Part shown: positions 9,088 to 16,745 of the stretch, in pieces | Numbering within the stretch: position 1 is the first letter of the stretch | How the letters are laid out: each line of letters starts with the position of its first letter | NCBI GenBank assembly: GCA_020161775.1 | Contig: JAIUOW010000011.1 | Location: forward strand, 62,001-126,000 | Length of the DNA stretch: 64,000 nucleotides | Direction: 5' to 3' | Origin: Pseudomonadota bacterium | GTDB taxonomy: Bacteria > Pseudomonadota > Gammaproteobacteria > Burkholderiales > Burkholderiaceae_C | Notes under the pieces: model-generated | The model's database searches: none | Seen by the model: the letters and a program-made list of their open reading frames with translations, nothing else | Told to the model about the DNA's origin: nothing | Position numbers and translations under genes: made by a program

Positions 9088-10797
9088 ATGGCTTCGCCGT
9101 CGCCGCGCTGGTCCACCGGGCCGGGCACGGCTGACAGTGCGGCGGCCGCCATTGCGCGGGCGTTGCGCGTCCATGGGGTGGCCGCAACGCAGGCCTACAT
9201 CACGCAGGCGGTGCATGAATACCCCGGCCAGGCCACCCCTGCGGCTATGGTGGAACTGCTGCAGCTGTGGGGCGTGGACACCGTGCCCATGGCGGGCAGC
9301 GTGGATGAATTGCCCGCCGATGCCGCGGGCAGCCTGGTGCCGCTGGCGGGCGGGCGCTATGGCGTGGTACTGCGAACCGGCGAGGCCGGCATCACCCTCG
9401 CGGTGGACGGCGCCACACGCCGCCTGACGCACGCAGAATTCAACGCCCTGTGGAATGGCATGCTGCTGGTGCTGAAACCGCGCGCGGACGCGGGCGAGCC
9501 CTTTGCCGCTGAACAGGTGGCGGCCCAGCGCTGGCGCCGTGCGCGCGGTGCGGCACTGGCCCTGGCGGTGCCTGCCTTGCTGGTGGTGGCCGCGCTGGCG
9601 TGGCCACCGTGCGCGGGCGGGTGGGCGCTGGCCGCACTGGCGCTGATCAAGTTCATGGGCCTGGCGGCAACCGTGGTGTTGAGTTTTGAGCAGGCCGGCA
9701 TTGGCCGGCCATTGCAGCGCCTGTGTGCCGCCGGTCCGGTGGCCAATTGCGCCCGGGTGCTGCGTTCACCTGCCAGCCGCCTGGGCCCGGTGCCGTTGGC
9801 GGACCTGGGGCTGGTCTACTTCGCCAGCGGCCTGCTGGCGCTGGTGCTGGCGGCATTCACGGGGGAGGCGGCGCCCGCGCTGGCCATGCTCGGTCTGCTG
9901 TCCTTGGCCCTGCTGCCATTCACCGCGCTGTCGGTTTACTACCAGGCGGTGAAGCTGCGCTCCTACTGCTGGCTGTGCCTTCTGGTGGCGGCGCTGCTGT
10001 GGCTGGAGGCCGGCTTGTCTGTGGCCGCTGGCGTTTCACTGGGCGGCTGGCCCTGGGGCGCCCAGGCGTGGCTGCTGATGGTGATGGCCTGGGGTGGGAC
10101 CACGCTGGCCTGGCTGGGGCTGCGGCCCCTGCTGGCGCAGGCGTGGCAGGGCAGGGCGGTGGCGCGGGATTTTGCGCGGGTGCGCGCCCAGCCGCCGGTG
10201 GTGCAGGCGCTGTGGGACGCGGGCGAGCAGCCCTTGCCACCTGTGCCCGGTGAGGTGTGCCTTGGCGATGCCGGTGCGCCTGTGCAGGCCGTGCTGGCGG
10301 TGCTGCCCGCGTGCCCGGCCTGCGGGCGCCAGGTTCGTGCGGCCTGGGCGCTGCAGGCCGTGCTGGGCGAGCGCATGGCGATCCGGCTGCGGTTTTTGCG
10401 TGGTGGTGATCCTTCAAGCGCCCCCACGCCCGCCCTGCGCGACCAGTACCGGGTGGCCGACGGTGTCGCGGCGTTGCTGGTTCACCTGGCCGCCCAGGGC
10501 GATACGGCCTTGCTGCGCCGCGCTTGTGCCGGATGGTTCTTTGAGGCCAAGGAACATGTTGCCAGCCCGGCGGCCTTTGGCCGCTGGCAGGCGGGCGTGC
10601 TGGCGGGTCTGCCTGCCCCGGACGTGCGGGTGATGCTGCCGGCGCTGATGCGGCAACACCAGTCCCTGCAGTCGCTGGGCATCGACGCCGCGCCGGTGGT
10701 CTTCGTGAATGGCCGGCGGCTTCCCCCCGAATGGGACTGCATGGACCTGCGCTATTTCCTGTTACGGGAACTTCGCCGCTCGCCAAATCAGCTTTGA
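9088..10797 (+). CDS. C39-like / vitamin K epoxide reductase / thioredoxin-fold membrane protein
   Basis: A 569-residue three-part protein. Residues ~15-135 resemble the C39 peptidase-like domain found ahead of some bacterial VKOR proteins, but contain no cysteine, so no cysteine peptidase activity is expected. Residues ~150-375 form a membrane VKOR domain with the loop pair C213/C221 followed by VLRSPASRLGPVPLADLG, and the active-site CxxC C294-W-L-C297. Residues ~395-565 are thioredoxin-like with C409-P-A-C412. VKOR-Trx fusions form disulfides in exported proteins using quinone. It follows alaS by 6 bp and precedes a regulator and a Cys-containing double-glycine-leader peptide. A role in maturing those peptides is inference. 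Confidence 0.75.
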   Translation: MASPSPRWSTGPGTADSAAAAIARALRVHGVAATQAYITQAVHEYPGQATPAAMVELLQLWGVDTVPMAGSVDELPADAAGSLVPLAGGRYGVVLRTGEAGITLAVDGATRRLTHAEFNALWNGMLLVLKPRADAGEPFAAEQVAAQRWRRARGAALALAVPALLVVAALAWPPCAGGWALAALALIKFMGLAATVVLSFEQAGIGRPLQRLCAAGPVANCARVLRSPASRLGPVPLADLGLVYFASGLLALVLAAFTGEAAPALAMLGLLSLALLPFTALSVYYQAVKLRSYCWLCLLVAALLWLEAGLSVAAGVSLGGWPWGAQAWLLMVMAWGGTTLAWLGLRPLLAQAWQGRAVARDFARVRAQPPVVQALWDAGEQPLPPVPGEVCLGDAGAPVQAVLAVLPACPACGRQVRAAWALQAVLGERMAIRLRFLRGGDPSSAPTPALRDQYRVADGVAALLVHLAAQGDTALLRRACAGWFFEAKEHVASPAAFGRWQAGVLAGLPAPDVRVMLPALMRQHQSLQSLGIDAAPVVFVNGRRLPPEWDCMDLRYFLLRELRRSPNQL

Positions 10798-10815
10798 ATA
10801 AAGTTCGTTCAATTT

Positions 10816-10834
10816 AATGTGATATTTTCACATT
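10816..10834 (+). promoter_or_regulatory. Inverted repeat, possible operator of the DUF6502 gene
   Basis: Perfect 7-bp arms AATGTGA and TCACATT separated by 5 bp in an AT-rich patch just before the regulator gene. GATAAT (10835-10840) and TAGAAT (10842-10847) follow as possible -10 elements. The position suits an autoregulatory site. The 5-bp spacer differs from the 6 bp of CRP sites. Confidence 0.4.
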
Positions 10835-10853
10835 GATAATCTAGAATCAAGGC

Positions 10854-11693
10854 ATGAAATTCTCCGTGCCACCGCCGGGCTCCCGGCTTGAGATCCTGGA
10901 TTTCGCCGGCAGCGCCGTGGCGCCCCTGGCCCGCTGGATGGTTCGCTCGGGCATTGGCTACCGCGATTTCTGCCTGCGGCTCAAGCGGGTGTACCTGCGG
11001 GCAGCGGTGGCCGAGCTGGAACGCCAGGGCGCCAAGCAGACCGAGACCGCGCTGTGCGCCTTGTCGGGGCTGCACCGCAAGGACGTGCATGCGTTGATGC
11101 AGGGCATGGCGTTCGTCCCCAGCCAGGAGGGCGGTGCCGACGACCGCGTACGGCGCATGGTCAGCACCTGGATGACGGAATGGAAAAGCGCGCCCTTGCC
11201 CTTTGCCGGCGGCGCGCCTTCCTTTGAGGCGCTGGCGGAACTGGCGGGTGAGGGCGGTGCCCTGGCCGCGCTGTCGGAGCTGTCCCGCCGCGCCATCGTG
11301 GAATGCCGCGGCGACCATGTGTACCTCGTCAAGCCCGATGACGCCACGGTGTCCCTGCATGACGCGGGCCAGAGCCTGGCCGACCATGTGGACGCCGTGG
11401 TGGACCAACTGTCGGGCAACGCCAGCCCGCTGGCCTACAGCCTGCTGCTGGAGAACCTCAGCCCCGAATCGCTGCGGCGTGTGGAAGAACTGGCGCGTCA
11501 GGCCTGGTCGCAGGTGGCGGGTGAGGTGGCGCGCGAAGCCCGCGCCCTGAGCAAAGCGGATGCCGGGCACAGGTGGCAAGGGCGCTACCGGTTCGGCATG
11601 TTCGGACGCGCGGCGACGGAGCAATGGGCTGAGAATCAGGGTAAATACTTGGTGAAAGACACTGCCCGGCCGGAATTAAGTCTCGAAAAGTGA
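10854..11693 (+). CDS. DUF6502-type putative DNA-binding regulator
   Basis: A 279-residue soluble protein that I match to the DUF6502 family by LARWMVRSGIGYRDFCLRLKRVYL, the segment KQTETALCALSGLHRKDVHAL (helix-turn-helix-like, ~residues 60-85), RRMVSTWM and the SFEALAEL block. The N-terminal region looks like a DNA-binding winged-helix domain; the C-terminal half is helical. No characterised function is known to me. It lies between the VKOR fusion and the first GG-leader peptide on the same strand, so control of that peptide is a reasonable but untested inference. Confidence 0.6.
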   Translation: MKFSVPPPGSRLEILDFAGSAVAPLARWMVRSGIGYRDFCLRLKRVYLRAAVAELERQGAKQTETALCALSGLHRKDVHALMQGMAFVPSQEGGADDRVRRMVSTWMTEWKSAPLPFAGGAPSFEALAELAGEGGALAALSELSRRAIVECRGDHVYLVKPDDATVSLHDAGQSLADHVDAVVDQLSGNASPLAYSLLLENLSPESLRRVEELARQAWSQVAGEVAREARALSKADAGHRWQGRYRFGMFGRAATEQWAENQGKYLVKDTARPELSLEK

Positions 11694-11714
11694 CGGCTCG
11701 CGGGAAAATTTCAC

Positions 11715-11742
11715 TTGGCATTCTGTTTCGTCTGATTACAAT
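11715..11742 (+). promoter_or_regulatory. Promoter of the first GG-leader peptide
   Basis: -35 TTGGCA (11715-11720) and -10 TACAAT (11737-11742), spacer 16 bp, each 5 of 6 to the sigma70 consensus. It sits in the 130-bp gap before the peptide gene, so the peptide can be transcribed separately from the upstream regulator. An imperfect hairpin, ATCGA-N6-TCGAT at 11749-11764, lies in the leader. Confidence 0.55.
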
Positions 11743-11822
11743 TCGTGTATCGAGATGTTTCGATCGGAGCTGGAAGTTCAGCGCCGCGAGGACAGTGATG
11801 TTTCAACGACTGGAGAAACAAG

Positions 11823-12077
11823 ATGCGAGTTCTGACGTTTGAAGAGATGGACTTGGTGTCCGGCGGGACGAAAGACGGTTGCAAGCGCAACAACGGCTGG
11901 GGTAACGGCGATGACGACGCGCCCGGCAACTCCCTGAACAACAACAAGGCCGAAAACGACGTGCGCCCCGGCGCAGCCCACAAGACCTGGGGCACGGCCG
12001 CCAACCCCGAGGCCAATGGCGATTGCTGCAGCTGCGGCACGCCCCCGCCCCCGCCGCCCCCGCCGCAAGATTTTTGA
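11823..12077 (+). CDS. Double-glycine-leader peptide with polyproline-QDF tail, copy 1
   Basis: An 84-residue peptide. Residues 1-15 form a Gram-negative double-glycine leader: MRVLTFEEMDLVSGG. The predicted core is hydrophilic, Asn/Gly/Asp-rich, with C20 and a CCSC-type cluster (C68, C69, C71). It ends in Thr, eight prolines, then QDF. GGAG lies 8 bp before ATG 11823, a good promoter precedes it and an intrinsic terminator follows, so it is a real monocistronic gene. The leader and tail are shared with the peptide at 14622-14870, but the cores are unrelated. Leaders of this kind are normally cut after GG by C39-peptidase ABC exporters; none is in the window. Bacteriocin, signal or surface peptide are all possible. 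Confidence 0.8.
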   Translation: MRVLTFEEMDLVSGGTKDGCKRNNGWGNGDDDAPGNSLNNNKAENDVRPGAAHKTWGTAANPEANGDCCSCGTPPPPPPPPQDF

Positions 12078-12108
12078 GGCGGCCAGCGCAATATAAAAGC
12101 CACCCTCT

Positions 12109-12132
12109 AAAAGCCACCCTCGGGTGGCTTTT
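12109..12132 (+). terminator. Rho-independent terminator after peptide copy 1
   Basis: Stem AAAAGCCACC / GGTGGCTTTT with loop CTCG, followed by T residues. The A-run on the 5' side makes it usable for the convergent ABC substrate-binding gene as well. The 13-bp 5' part (AAAAGCCACCCTC) is tandemly duplicated at 12096-12108. Confidence 0.85.
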
Positions 12133-12150
12133 TGCTGGGCGGCGAAGGGT

Positions 12151-13296
12151 CTAGCGGATGATCTTGCCGTCCGGCGTGATCGTGACCAGGTCAATGGCAC
12201 GCACCGAGTCGCGCATGCCCGCGCGCAGGTTGATGCGAAAGCCGCCGACGTCATAGTCGGTCATGGTGGCCATGCTGGCCTGCAGCCTGGCTTTGTCAAA
12301 ACCCTTGCCCGCGCGGCGCACGGCTTCGGCCAGGGCTTTTGCGGCGATAAAACCTTCCAGGCTTTCGTAGGACGGGGACTGGTCCGAGTTGTCGATGGCG
12401 GCCAGGTATTCCTTGACGATGGGTGTGGCCGAGCTGCGCGGCGAGGGCACCACCTGCGACACCACGACGCCGCCGATTTCCTTGCCCAGGGCCGTGAACA
12501 GCGGGTCGATGCCCACCACCGAGAAATTCATGAACGCACCGGCATAGCCTGCCTTGCGCATCTTGCGGATGAATGCCGCCGTGGAGTTGAACAGCGAGAC
12601 CTGGATGATGGCCTGGGGCTGCGCCTTGAAAAGGCTGGCCACCGCCGCATCGACCTTGTCGCTGTTGACAGGCACGAAGGCCGAGGCCACCAGCGGCGGC
12701 AGCTTGAGCTCGCTCATGGCCTGGTTGACGGCTGCCAGGCCCGCGCGGCCCATGGTGTCGTCTTCGGCCAGCACGGCGATGCGCGTCTGGCCCAGGGTGG
12801 CGCAGTGGCGGACCATCTTGAAGGCCTCGTCGGCCATGCTGGGCCGCACATGAAACACGTTGGTGTGCGAAGCATCACGCAATGCGTCTGACGCGGCGAA
12901 CGGGCCGAAGAAAATGGCACTCTCGGACTTGGCGACCGCGGCGCCCGCATCTGAACTGGCGGTGCCGACAAAGCCGAACAGCACGTCGGCCCCGTCTTCC
13001 AGCAACTTCTTGGCATTGGCTGTGGCCTTGGCGGGTTCGTAGCCGTCATCGAGCTGGCGCAGCTCGAAATTCCAGCCGGGGTTGCTCTTGCGGGCGTTGA
13101 AGGCGTCTACATACAGCTTGGCGCCCGCGGCGAATGCCAGGCCGATTTCGCTGGCCGCCCCGGTCAGCGGCACGGATTGGCCGAGCACCACCTTGCGGCC
13201 CGCCGCCGGTTTTGCCTGGGCATGAACCAGTCCCGTCCCACACAGCCCCAGCCCCGCCAGGCCCATTCCCAATACCGTCCGTCGCTTGGTGTTCAT
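12151..13296 (-). CDS. ABC transporter substrate-binding protein, branched-chain amino acid type
   Basis: A 381-residue exported protein of the Peripla_BP_6 (LivJ-like) family. The N terminus MNTKRRTVLGMG...AQA is a Tat-like signal, then VVLGQSVPLTGAASEIG, the usual ligand-pocket start, and two lobes to the C terminus. These proteins bind amino acids, amides or aromatic acids for an ABC importer; no permease or ATPase genes are adjacent, so it is an orphan receptor. ATG 13296 has AAGGAG 8 bp upstream; the frame extends to 13314 but lacks that site. It lies between the two GG-peptide genes on the opposite strand and is probably unrelated to them. Confidence 0.85.
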   Translation of the reverse strand: MNTKRRTVLGMGLAGLGLCGTGLVHAQAKPAAGRKVVLGQSVPLTGAASEIGLAFAAGAKLYVDAFNARKSNPGWNFELRQLDDGYEPAKATANAKKLLEDGADVLFGFVGTASSDAGAAVAKSESAIFFGPFAASDALRDASHTNVFHVRPSMADEAFKMVRHCATLGQTRIAVLAEDDTMGRAGLAAVNQAMSELKLPPLVASAFVPVNSDKVDAAVASLFKAQPQAIIQVSLFNSTAAFIRKMRKAGYAGAFMNFSVVGIDPLFTALGKEIGGVVVSQVVPSPRSSATPIVKEYLAAIDNSDQSPSYESLEGFIAAKALAEAVRRAGKGFDKARLQASMATMTDYDVGGFRINLRAGMRDSVRAIDLVTITPDGKIIR

Positions 13297-13462
13297 GGCT
13301 GAACTCCTTGTCATGTTGTGAGCCTGCCCGCAAAGTTGATGCCAGCTTTCAGGCCGTCAAAAGGTAACCCATCCCACTGCCGCTGGCAATACGGGTTTGG
13401 TGCCGATTGCGAATGCAGTCATGTGCGCAGGTCATGACGGGCTGCTCCCTACAATGCGGCCC

Positions 13463-14410
13463 ATGATGCCCAACCCCCCCTTGCCCGCAGCGCCGCGGCC
13501 GGTCCCCGCGACGGACCAGGAACTGTGCCTGATGGGCGTCACCCGCATGGCGGACTTCATTGACTTCGTGCGCGAACGCGCCATTGGAGGCCGCGAGATG
13601 GACCGCGGCGACCTGGCCGACATGTGGCGTGAGGCTTCAGTGGTGTTCCAGGAACTGCAGACGGCCGAGGCGGGCGCCGCCGACAAGCCGCAGATCCTGC
13701 CCCTGTCCGCGCCTTTGCAGGCCCATGTCAACAAGCTGGTCCAGCTTGACAGTTTCCGGCAGACATTTTCGTCGGTGCCGGTGGCCTTTGGCATGGTCGA
13801 GCTGGACAAGCTGGTGGTCTGCCAGCAGCACATCGGGCGCGCCAGCGTGGACCGCATGGTCAACGGCCTGCCCAGGCCGCTGGCCGATGCCGACCTGGCG
13901 GCGGTATGCCTGCCGCTGACAGCGGGGGACGCCAGTTTCAAGGTGGCCCACCAGGGCGGCGAGCGGTTCGTGTTTGTGTCGGACACGCATGACACCCGGT
14001 TCCTGGGCGCCCAGCTGGTCAACCCGGCGGACATCAAGGGCCTGCAGGTCCATGGCCATGCCCAGGCCGTGCTGGCCCTGAGCGTGGGCTTCACGACCAA
14101 TGTGCTGAATGTGGTGCGCTATGGCCCGCGTGTGGTGCTGAACAACGGCTACCACCGGGCCCTGGCCTTGCGTGAGCTGGGTGTGACCCATGCGCCGTGC
14201 CTGATCCAGGTGTGCGCCCATTGGGAAGACGTGGGCCTGGCCGGCTCCAGCGAGATGTACGACAACGGGCCGGTCTATTTCAGCGCGGCCCGCCCGCCCT
14301 TGCTGCGCGACTTTGCCAACCCGCAGCTGACGCGCTCATTCGCGGCGCGGCGCCTCACGCGGGAAATCCGCCTGACCTATGAAGTGGATTCGCTCCAACT
14401 CGATTTGTAA
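13463..14410 (+). CDS. Unrecognised protein, possible ParB/sulfiredoxin-like fold
   Basis: About 315 residues from ATG 13463 (the frame is open from 13397). I do not recognise a named family. Two separated segments resemble halves of the ParB/Srx fold: FGMVELDKLVVCQQHIGRAS (~residues 110-130), and VVLNNGYHRALALRELGV (~220-240), like the ParB 'dGhhR..A..elG' motif. Between them is a ~90-residue insertion. No signal peptide or membrane segment. A TACAAT lies just before the start. It ends 211 bp before the second GG-leader peptide on the same strand, so a link to that peptide is possible but unproven. Confidence 0.45.
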   Translation: MMPNPPLPAAPRPVPATDQELCLMGVTRMADFIDFVRERAIGGREMDRGDLADMWREASVVFQELQTAEAGAADKPQILPLSAPLQAHVNKLVQLDSFRQTFSSVPVAFGMVELDKLVVCQQHIGRASVDRMVNGLPRPLADADLAAVCLPLTAGDASFKVAHQGGERFVFVSDTHDTRFLGAQLVNPADIKGLQVHGHAQAVLALSVGFTTNVLNVVRYGPRVVLNNGYHRALALRELGVTHAPCLIQVCAHWEDVGLAGSSEMYDNGPVYFSAARPPLLRDFANPQLTRSFAARRLTREIRLTYEVDSLQLDL

Positions 14411-14461
14411 CTAGACTGTTGCAAATTCGCTGTTGTGCGAGAAATTTCACGAAAATTTTCC

Positions 14462-14499
14462 GTAACACGCTTGTTACAGTAGATGTAACTGACTACACT
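14462..14499 (+). promoter_or_regulatory. Promoter with GTAAC repeats before the second GG-leader peptide
   Basis: -35 TTGTTA (14471-14476) and -10 TACACT (14494-14499), spacer 17 bp. Three half-sites overlap it: GTAAC 14462-14466, GTTAC 14473-14477 and GTAAC 14485-14489, so GTAAC-N6-GTTAC-N7-GTAAC. This looks like a regulator binding site around the -35. The leader to ATG 14622 would be about 115 nt. Confidence 0.5.
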
Positions 14500-14621
14500 C
14501 GCCGCATTGATAACAGGATGCAAGGGTGCAGGGGCCTTGCACGCAATAAGACGTACCGGGTTTTGGGCTTCACACAGGGGCCTGAAGGCCGGCCACAGTT
14601 TTTGACAACCAGGAGTTCAGC

Positions 14622-14870
14622 ATGCGTGTTTTGACTCTCGAAGAAATGGAACAGGTCGCCGGTGGGCGAGGTTGTTCCAGCAAGAGCAGCAAGAAGAAAT
14701 CCAGCAAGAAGAGCAGCGGCAAGGGCAGCAGCAGTGGCCGTGGCGGCCGCTGCGGTGGTGGCTCCAGCAGCGGTGGCTCCAGCAGCAGCGGCCGTGGCTG
14801 TGGCGGCAGCACCCCGCCGCCGCCGCCTCCCCCGCCGCCGCCTCCTCCGCCCCCCCCGCAGGATTTCTGA
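14622..14870 (+). CDS. Double-glycine-leader peptide with polyproline-QDF tail, copy 2
   Basis: An 82-residue peptide. Leader MRVLTLEEMEQVAGG differs from copy 1 only at residues 6, 10, 11 and 13. The core is made almost wholly of Ser, Gly, Lys and Arg with three cysteines (C18, C44, C60), strongly basic. It ends in Thr, fifteen prolines and QDF. AGGAG lies 7 bp before the ATG, a promoter precedes it and a strong terminator follows. The core shares nothing with copy 1 except Cys content, while leader and tail are kept: this is how substrates of one export/processing machine look. Polyproline of this length should need EF-P for translation. Function unknown. Confidence 0.8.
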   Translation: MRVLTLEEMEQVAGGRGCSSKSSKKKSSKKSSGKGSSSGRGGRCGGGSSSGGSSSSGRGCGGSTPPPPPPPPPPPPPPPQDF

Positions 14871-14893
14871 TCCTGCGCAGGAAATGCAAGCAA

Positions 14894-14923
14894 AAAAATG
14901 CCCCGCTCGCGCGGGGCATTTTT
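14894..14923 (+). terminator. Rho-independent terminator after peptide copy 2
   Basis: A perfect 13-bp stem (AAAAATGCCCCGC / GCGGGGCATTTTT) with loop TCGC. The A- and T-rich ends make it bidirectional, serving the convergent ilvD gene too. Confidence 0.9.
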
Positions 14924-14943
14924 CATGGGCGGGCTGCTTCGCT

Positions 14944-16638
14944 TCAGTAGTTGTCCAGCACCGCGCCCTTGCTGGCGCTGGCGGCGTTGAACGCAAACTT
15001 GGCCTGCACGCCGCGGGTGTAACGCGGGGCCGGGGCTGTCCAGGCGGCGCGGCGGCGGGCGATTTCGGCTTCGGGCACGTTGAGTTCCAGCTGCAGCTTG
15101 TGCGCGTCGATGGTGATGGAGTCTCCCTCGTTCACAAAGGCAATCGTGCCGCCGGCCGCGGCTTCGGGCGCCACGTGGCCCACCACCATGCCCCAGGTGC
15201 CGCCCGAGAAGCGTCCGTCGGTGATCAGGCCCACGCTTTCGCCCAGGCCCGCGCCGATCAGTGCGCCGGTGGGCGCCAGCATTTCGGGCATGCCGGGGCC
15301 GCCCTTGGGGCCCAGGTAACGCAGCACCATCACGTCGCCGGCCACGATCTTGCCGTCCAGGATGGCCTGCAGGGCCGTCTGCTCGTCGTCGAACACGCGG
15401 GCCGGGCCGGTGATGACGGGGTTCTTCAGGCCGGTGATCTTGGCCACCGCGCCCTCGGGTGACAGGTTGCCCTTGAGGATGGCCAGGTGGCCCTGGGCAT
15501 ACATGGGGTTGCTGATGGGGCGGATCACGTCCTGGTCGGCGCGCAGCGCAGGCACGTCGGCCAGCGTCTCGGCGATGGTCTTGCCCGTGATGGTCAGGCA
15601 GTCGCCGTGCAGCAGGCCCGCGTCCAGCAGCACCTTCATCACGGCGGGAATGCCGCCGGCCTGGTGCAGGTCCACCGCCAGGTACTTGCCCGAGGGCTTC
15701 AGGTCGCACAGCACGGGGGTCTTCTTGCGGATGCGCTCGAAGTCGTCAATGCTCCACTCCACGCCCGCTGCATGGGCAATGGCCAGGAAGTGCAGCACCG
15801 CGTTGGTCGAGCCGCCGGTGGCCATGATCACGGCCACGGCGTTTTCGATCGCCTTCTTGGTGACGATGTCGCGCGGCTTGATGTCCTTCTTGATGGCCTC
15901 GATCAGCACCTTGGCCGATTCCTTTGCCGAGTTCATCTTCTCGTCGTGCGGGTTGGCCATGGTGCTGGAGTAGGGCAGGCTGATGCCCAGCGCCTCGAAC
16001 GCGGACGACATGGTGTTGGCGGTGTACATGCCGCCGCAGGAGCCGGTGCCGGGGATGGCGCGCATTTCAATCTCGCGCAGATCGGCATCGCTCAGGTTAC
16101 CGGCGGCGTTCTGGCCCACGGCCTCGAACACGCTCACGATGTTCAGGTCCTGGCCTTTCCACTTGCCCGGCAGGATGGTGCCGCCGTACACATAAATGGC
16201 GGGCACGTTGGCGCGCAGCATGCCCATCAGGCCGCCGGGCATGTTCTTGTCGCAGCCACCCACCACCAGCACGCCGTCCATCCACTGGCCCTGCACGCAG
16301 GTTTCGATGCAGTCGCTGATGACTTCGCGGCTGACCAGGCTGTACTTCATGCCTTCGGTGCCCATGGCCATGCCGTCGGAAATGGTGGGCGTGCCGAACA
16401 CCTGGGCGTTGCCGCCGGCCTCTTCAATGCCGGCGATGGCGGCGTCGGCCAGCTTCTGCAGGCCGCTGTTGCAGGGGGTGATGGTGCTGTGGCCATTGGC
16501 CACGCCAACCATGGGCTTCCTGAAATCGCTTTCCTGGTAGCCCATGGCGTAGTACATCGAACGGTTGGGCGCGCGCGATTTGCCTTCGACGATGGTGGCG
16601 GAACGGGCGTTGATCTTGATGACTTTGGTGTCGGCCAT
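14944..16638 (-). CDS. ilvD: Dihydroxy-acid dehydratase
   Basis: A 564-residue IlvD/Edd-family enzyme converting dihydroxy-isovalerate and -methylvalerate to the 2-keto acids in valine/isoleucine synthesis. Fe-S ligands are visible in [16 protein letters not shown] and [14 protein letters not shown], and the C-terminal [14 protein letters not shown] block is present. The ~560-residue length points to the shorter IlvD branch rather than the ~616-residue E. coli form. A purine-rich GAGAGAGA precedes ATG 16638. A LysR gene is divergent; its control of ilvD is a positional inference. Confidence 0.95.
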   Translation of the reverse strand: MADTKVIKINARSATIVEGKSRAPNRSMYYAMGYQESDFRKPMVGVANGHSTITPCNSGLQKLADAAIAGIEEAGGNAQVFGTPTISDGMAMGTEGMKYSLVSREVISDCIETCVQGQWMDGVLVVGGCDKNMPGGLMGMLRANVPAIYVYGGTILPGKWKGQDLNIVSVFEAVGQNAAGNLSDADLREIEMRAIPGTGSCGGMYTANTMSSAFEALGISLPYSSTMANPHDEKMNSAKESAKVLIEAIKKDIKPRDIVTKKAIENAVAVIMATGGSTNAVLHFLAIAHAAGVEWSIDDFERIRKKTPVLCDLKPSGKYLAVDLHQAGGIPAVMKVLLDAGLLHGDCLTITGKTIAETLADVPALRADQDVIRPISNPMYAQGHLAILKGNLSPEGAVAKITGLKNPVITGPARVFDDEQTALQAILDGKIVAGDVMVLRYLGPKGGPGMPEMLAPTGALIGAGLGESVGLITDGRFSGGTWGMVVGHVAPEAAAGGTIAFVNEGDSITIDAHKLQLELNVPEAEIARRRAAWTAPAPRYTRGVQAKFAFNAASASKGAVLDNY

Positions 16639-16730
16639 GGCTGCGTCTCTCTCGGGTGTGGGGTTGGAAGCAGCAAGGAGTATGCGCCGCCAACGGGGCG
16701 TGCGTCCAATCTATTTATGGGGCTGTATTA

Positions 16731-16745
16731 ATATGCAATGCATAT
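16731..16745 (+). promoter_or_regulatory. LysR-type operator candidate between ilvD and the LysR gene
   Basis: Perfect 7-bp inverted repeat ATATGCA-A-TGCATAT, containing the T-N11-A signature of LysR boxes. It overlaps the LysR gene start, which fits negative autoregulation. Confidence 0.45.

Noticed and set aside
6409-9432. A 1007-codon open frame on the minus strand opposite alaS.
   Set aside because: It lies wholly antisense to a well-conserved gene, is His/Ala/Gly-rich as expected for the antisense frame of GC-rich coding DNA, and has no family features.
10816-10834. TGTGA-N5-TCACA as a CRP site.
   Set aside because: CRP sites have a 6-bp spacer; here it is 5, and the position suits a local autoregulator better.
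12151-13296. ABC substrate-binding protein as part of the GG-peptide system.
   Set aside because: It is an importer receptor on the opposite strand with its own ribosome-binding site; nothing links it to peptide export beyond position.
14570-15709. A minus-strand frame crossing peptide gene 2 and the ilvD end, rich in Pro/Leu/Gly.
   Set aside because: Shadow of ilvD in another frame; the plus-strand peptide has leader, ribosome-binding site, promoter and terminator, and ilvD has all family motifs in its own frame.
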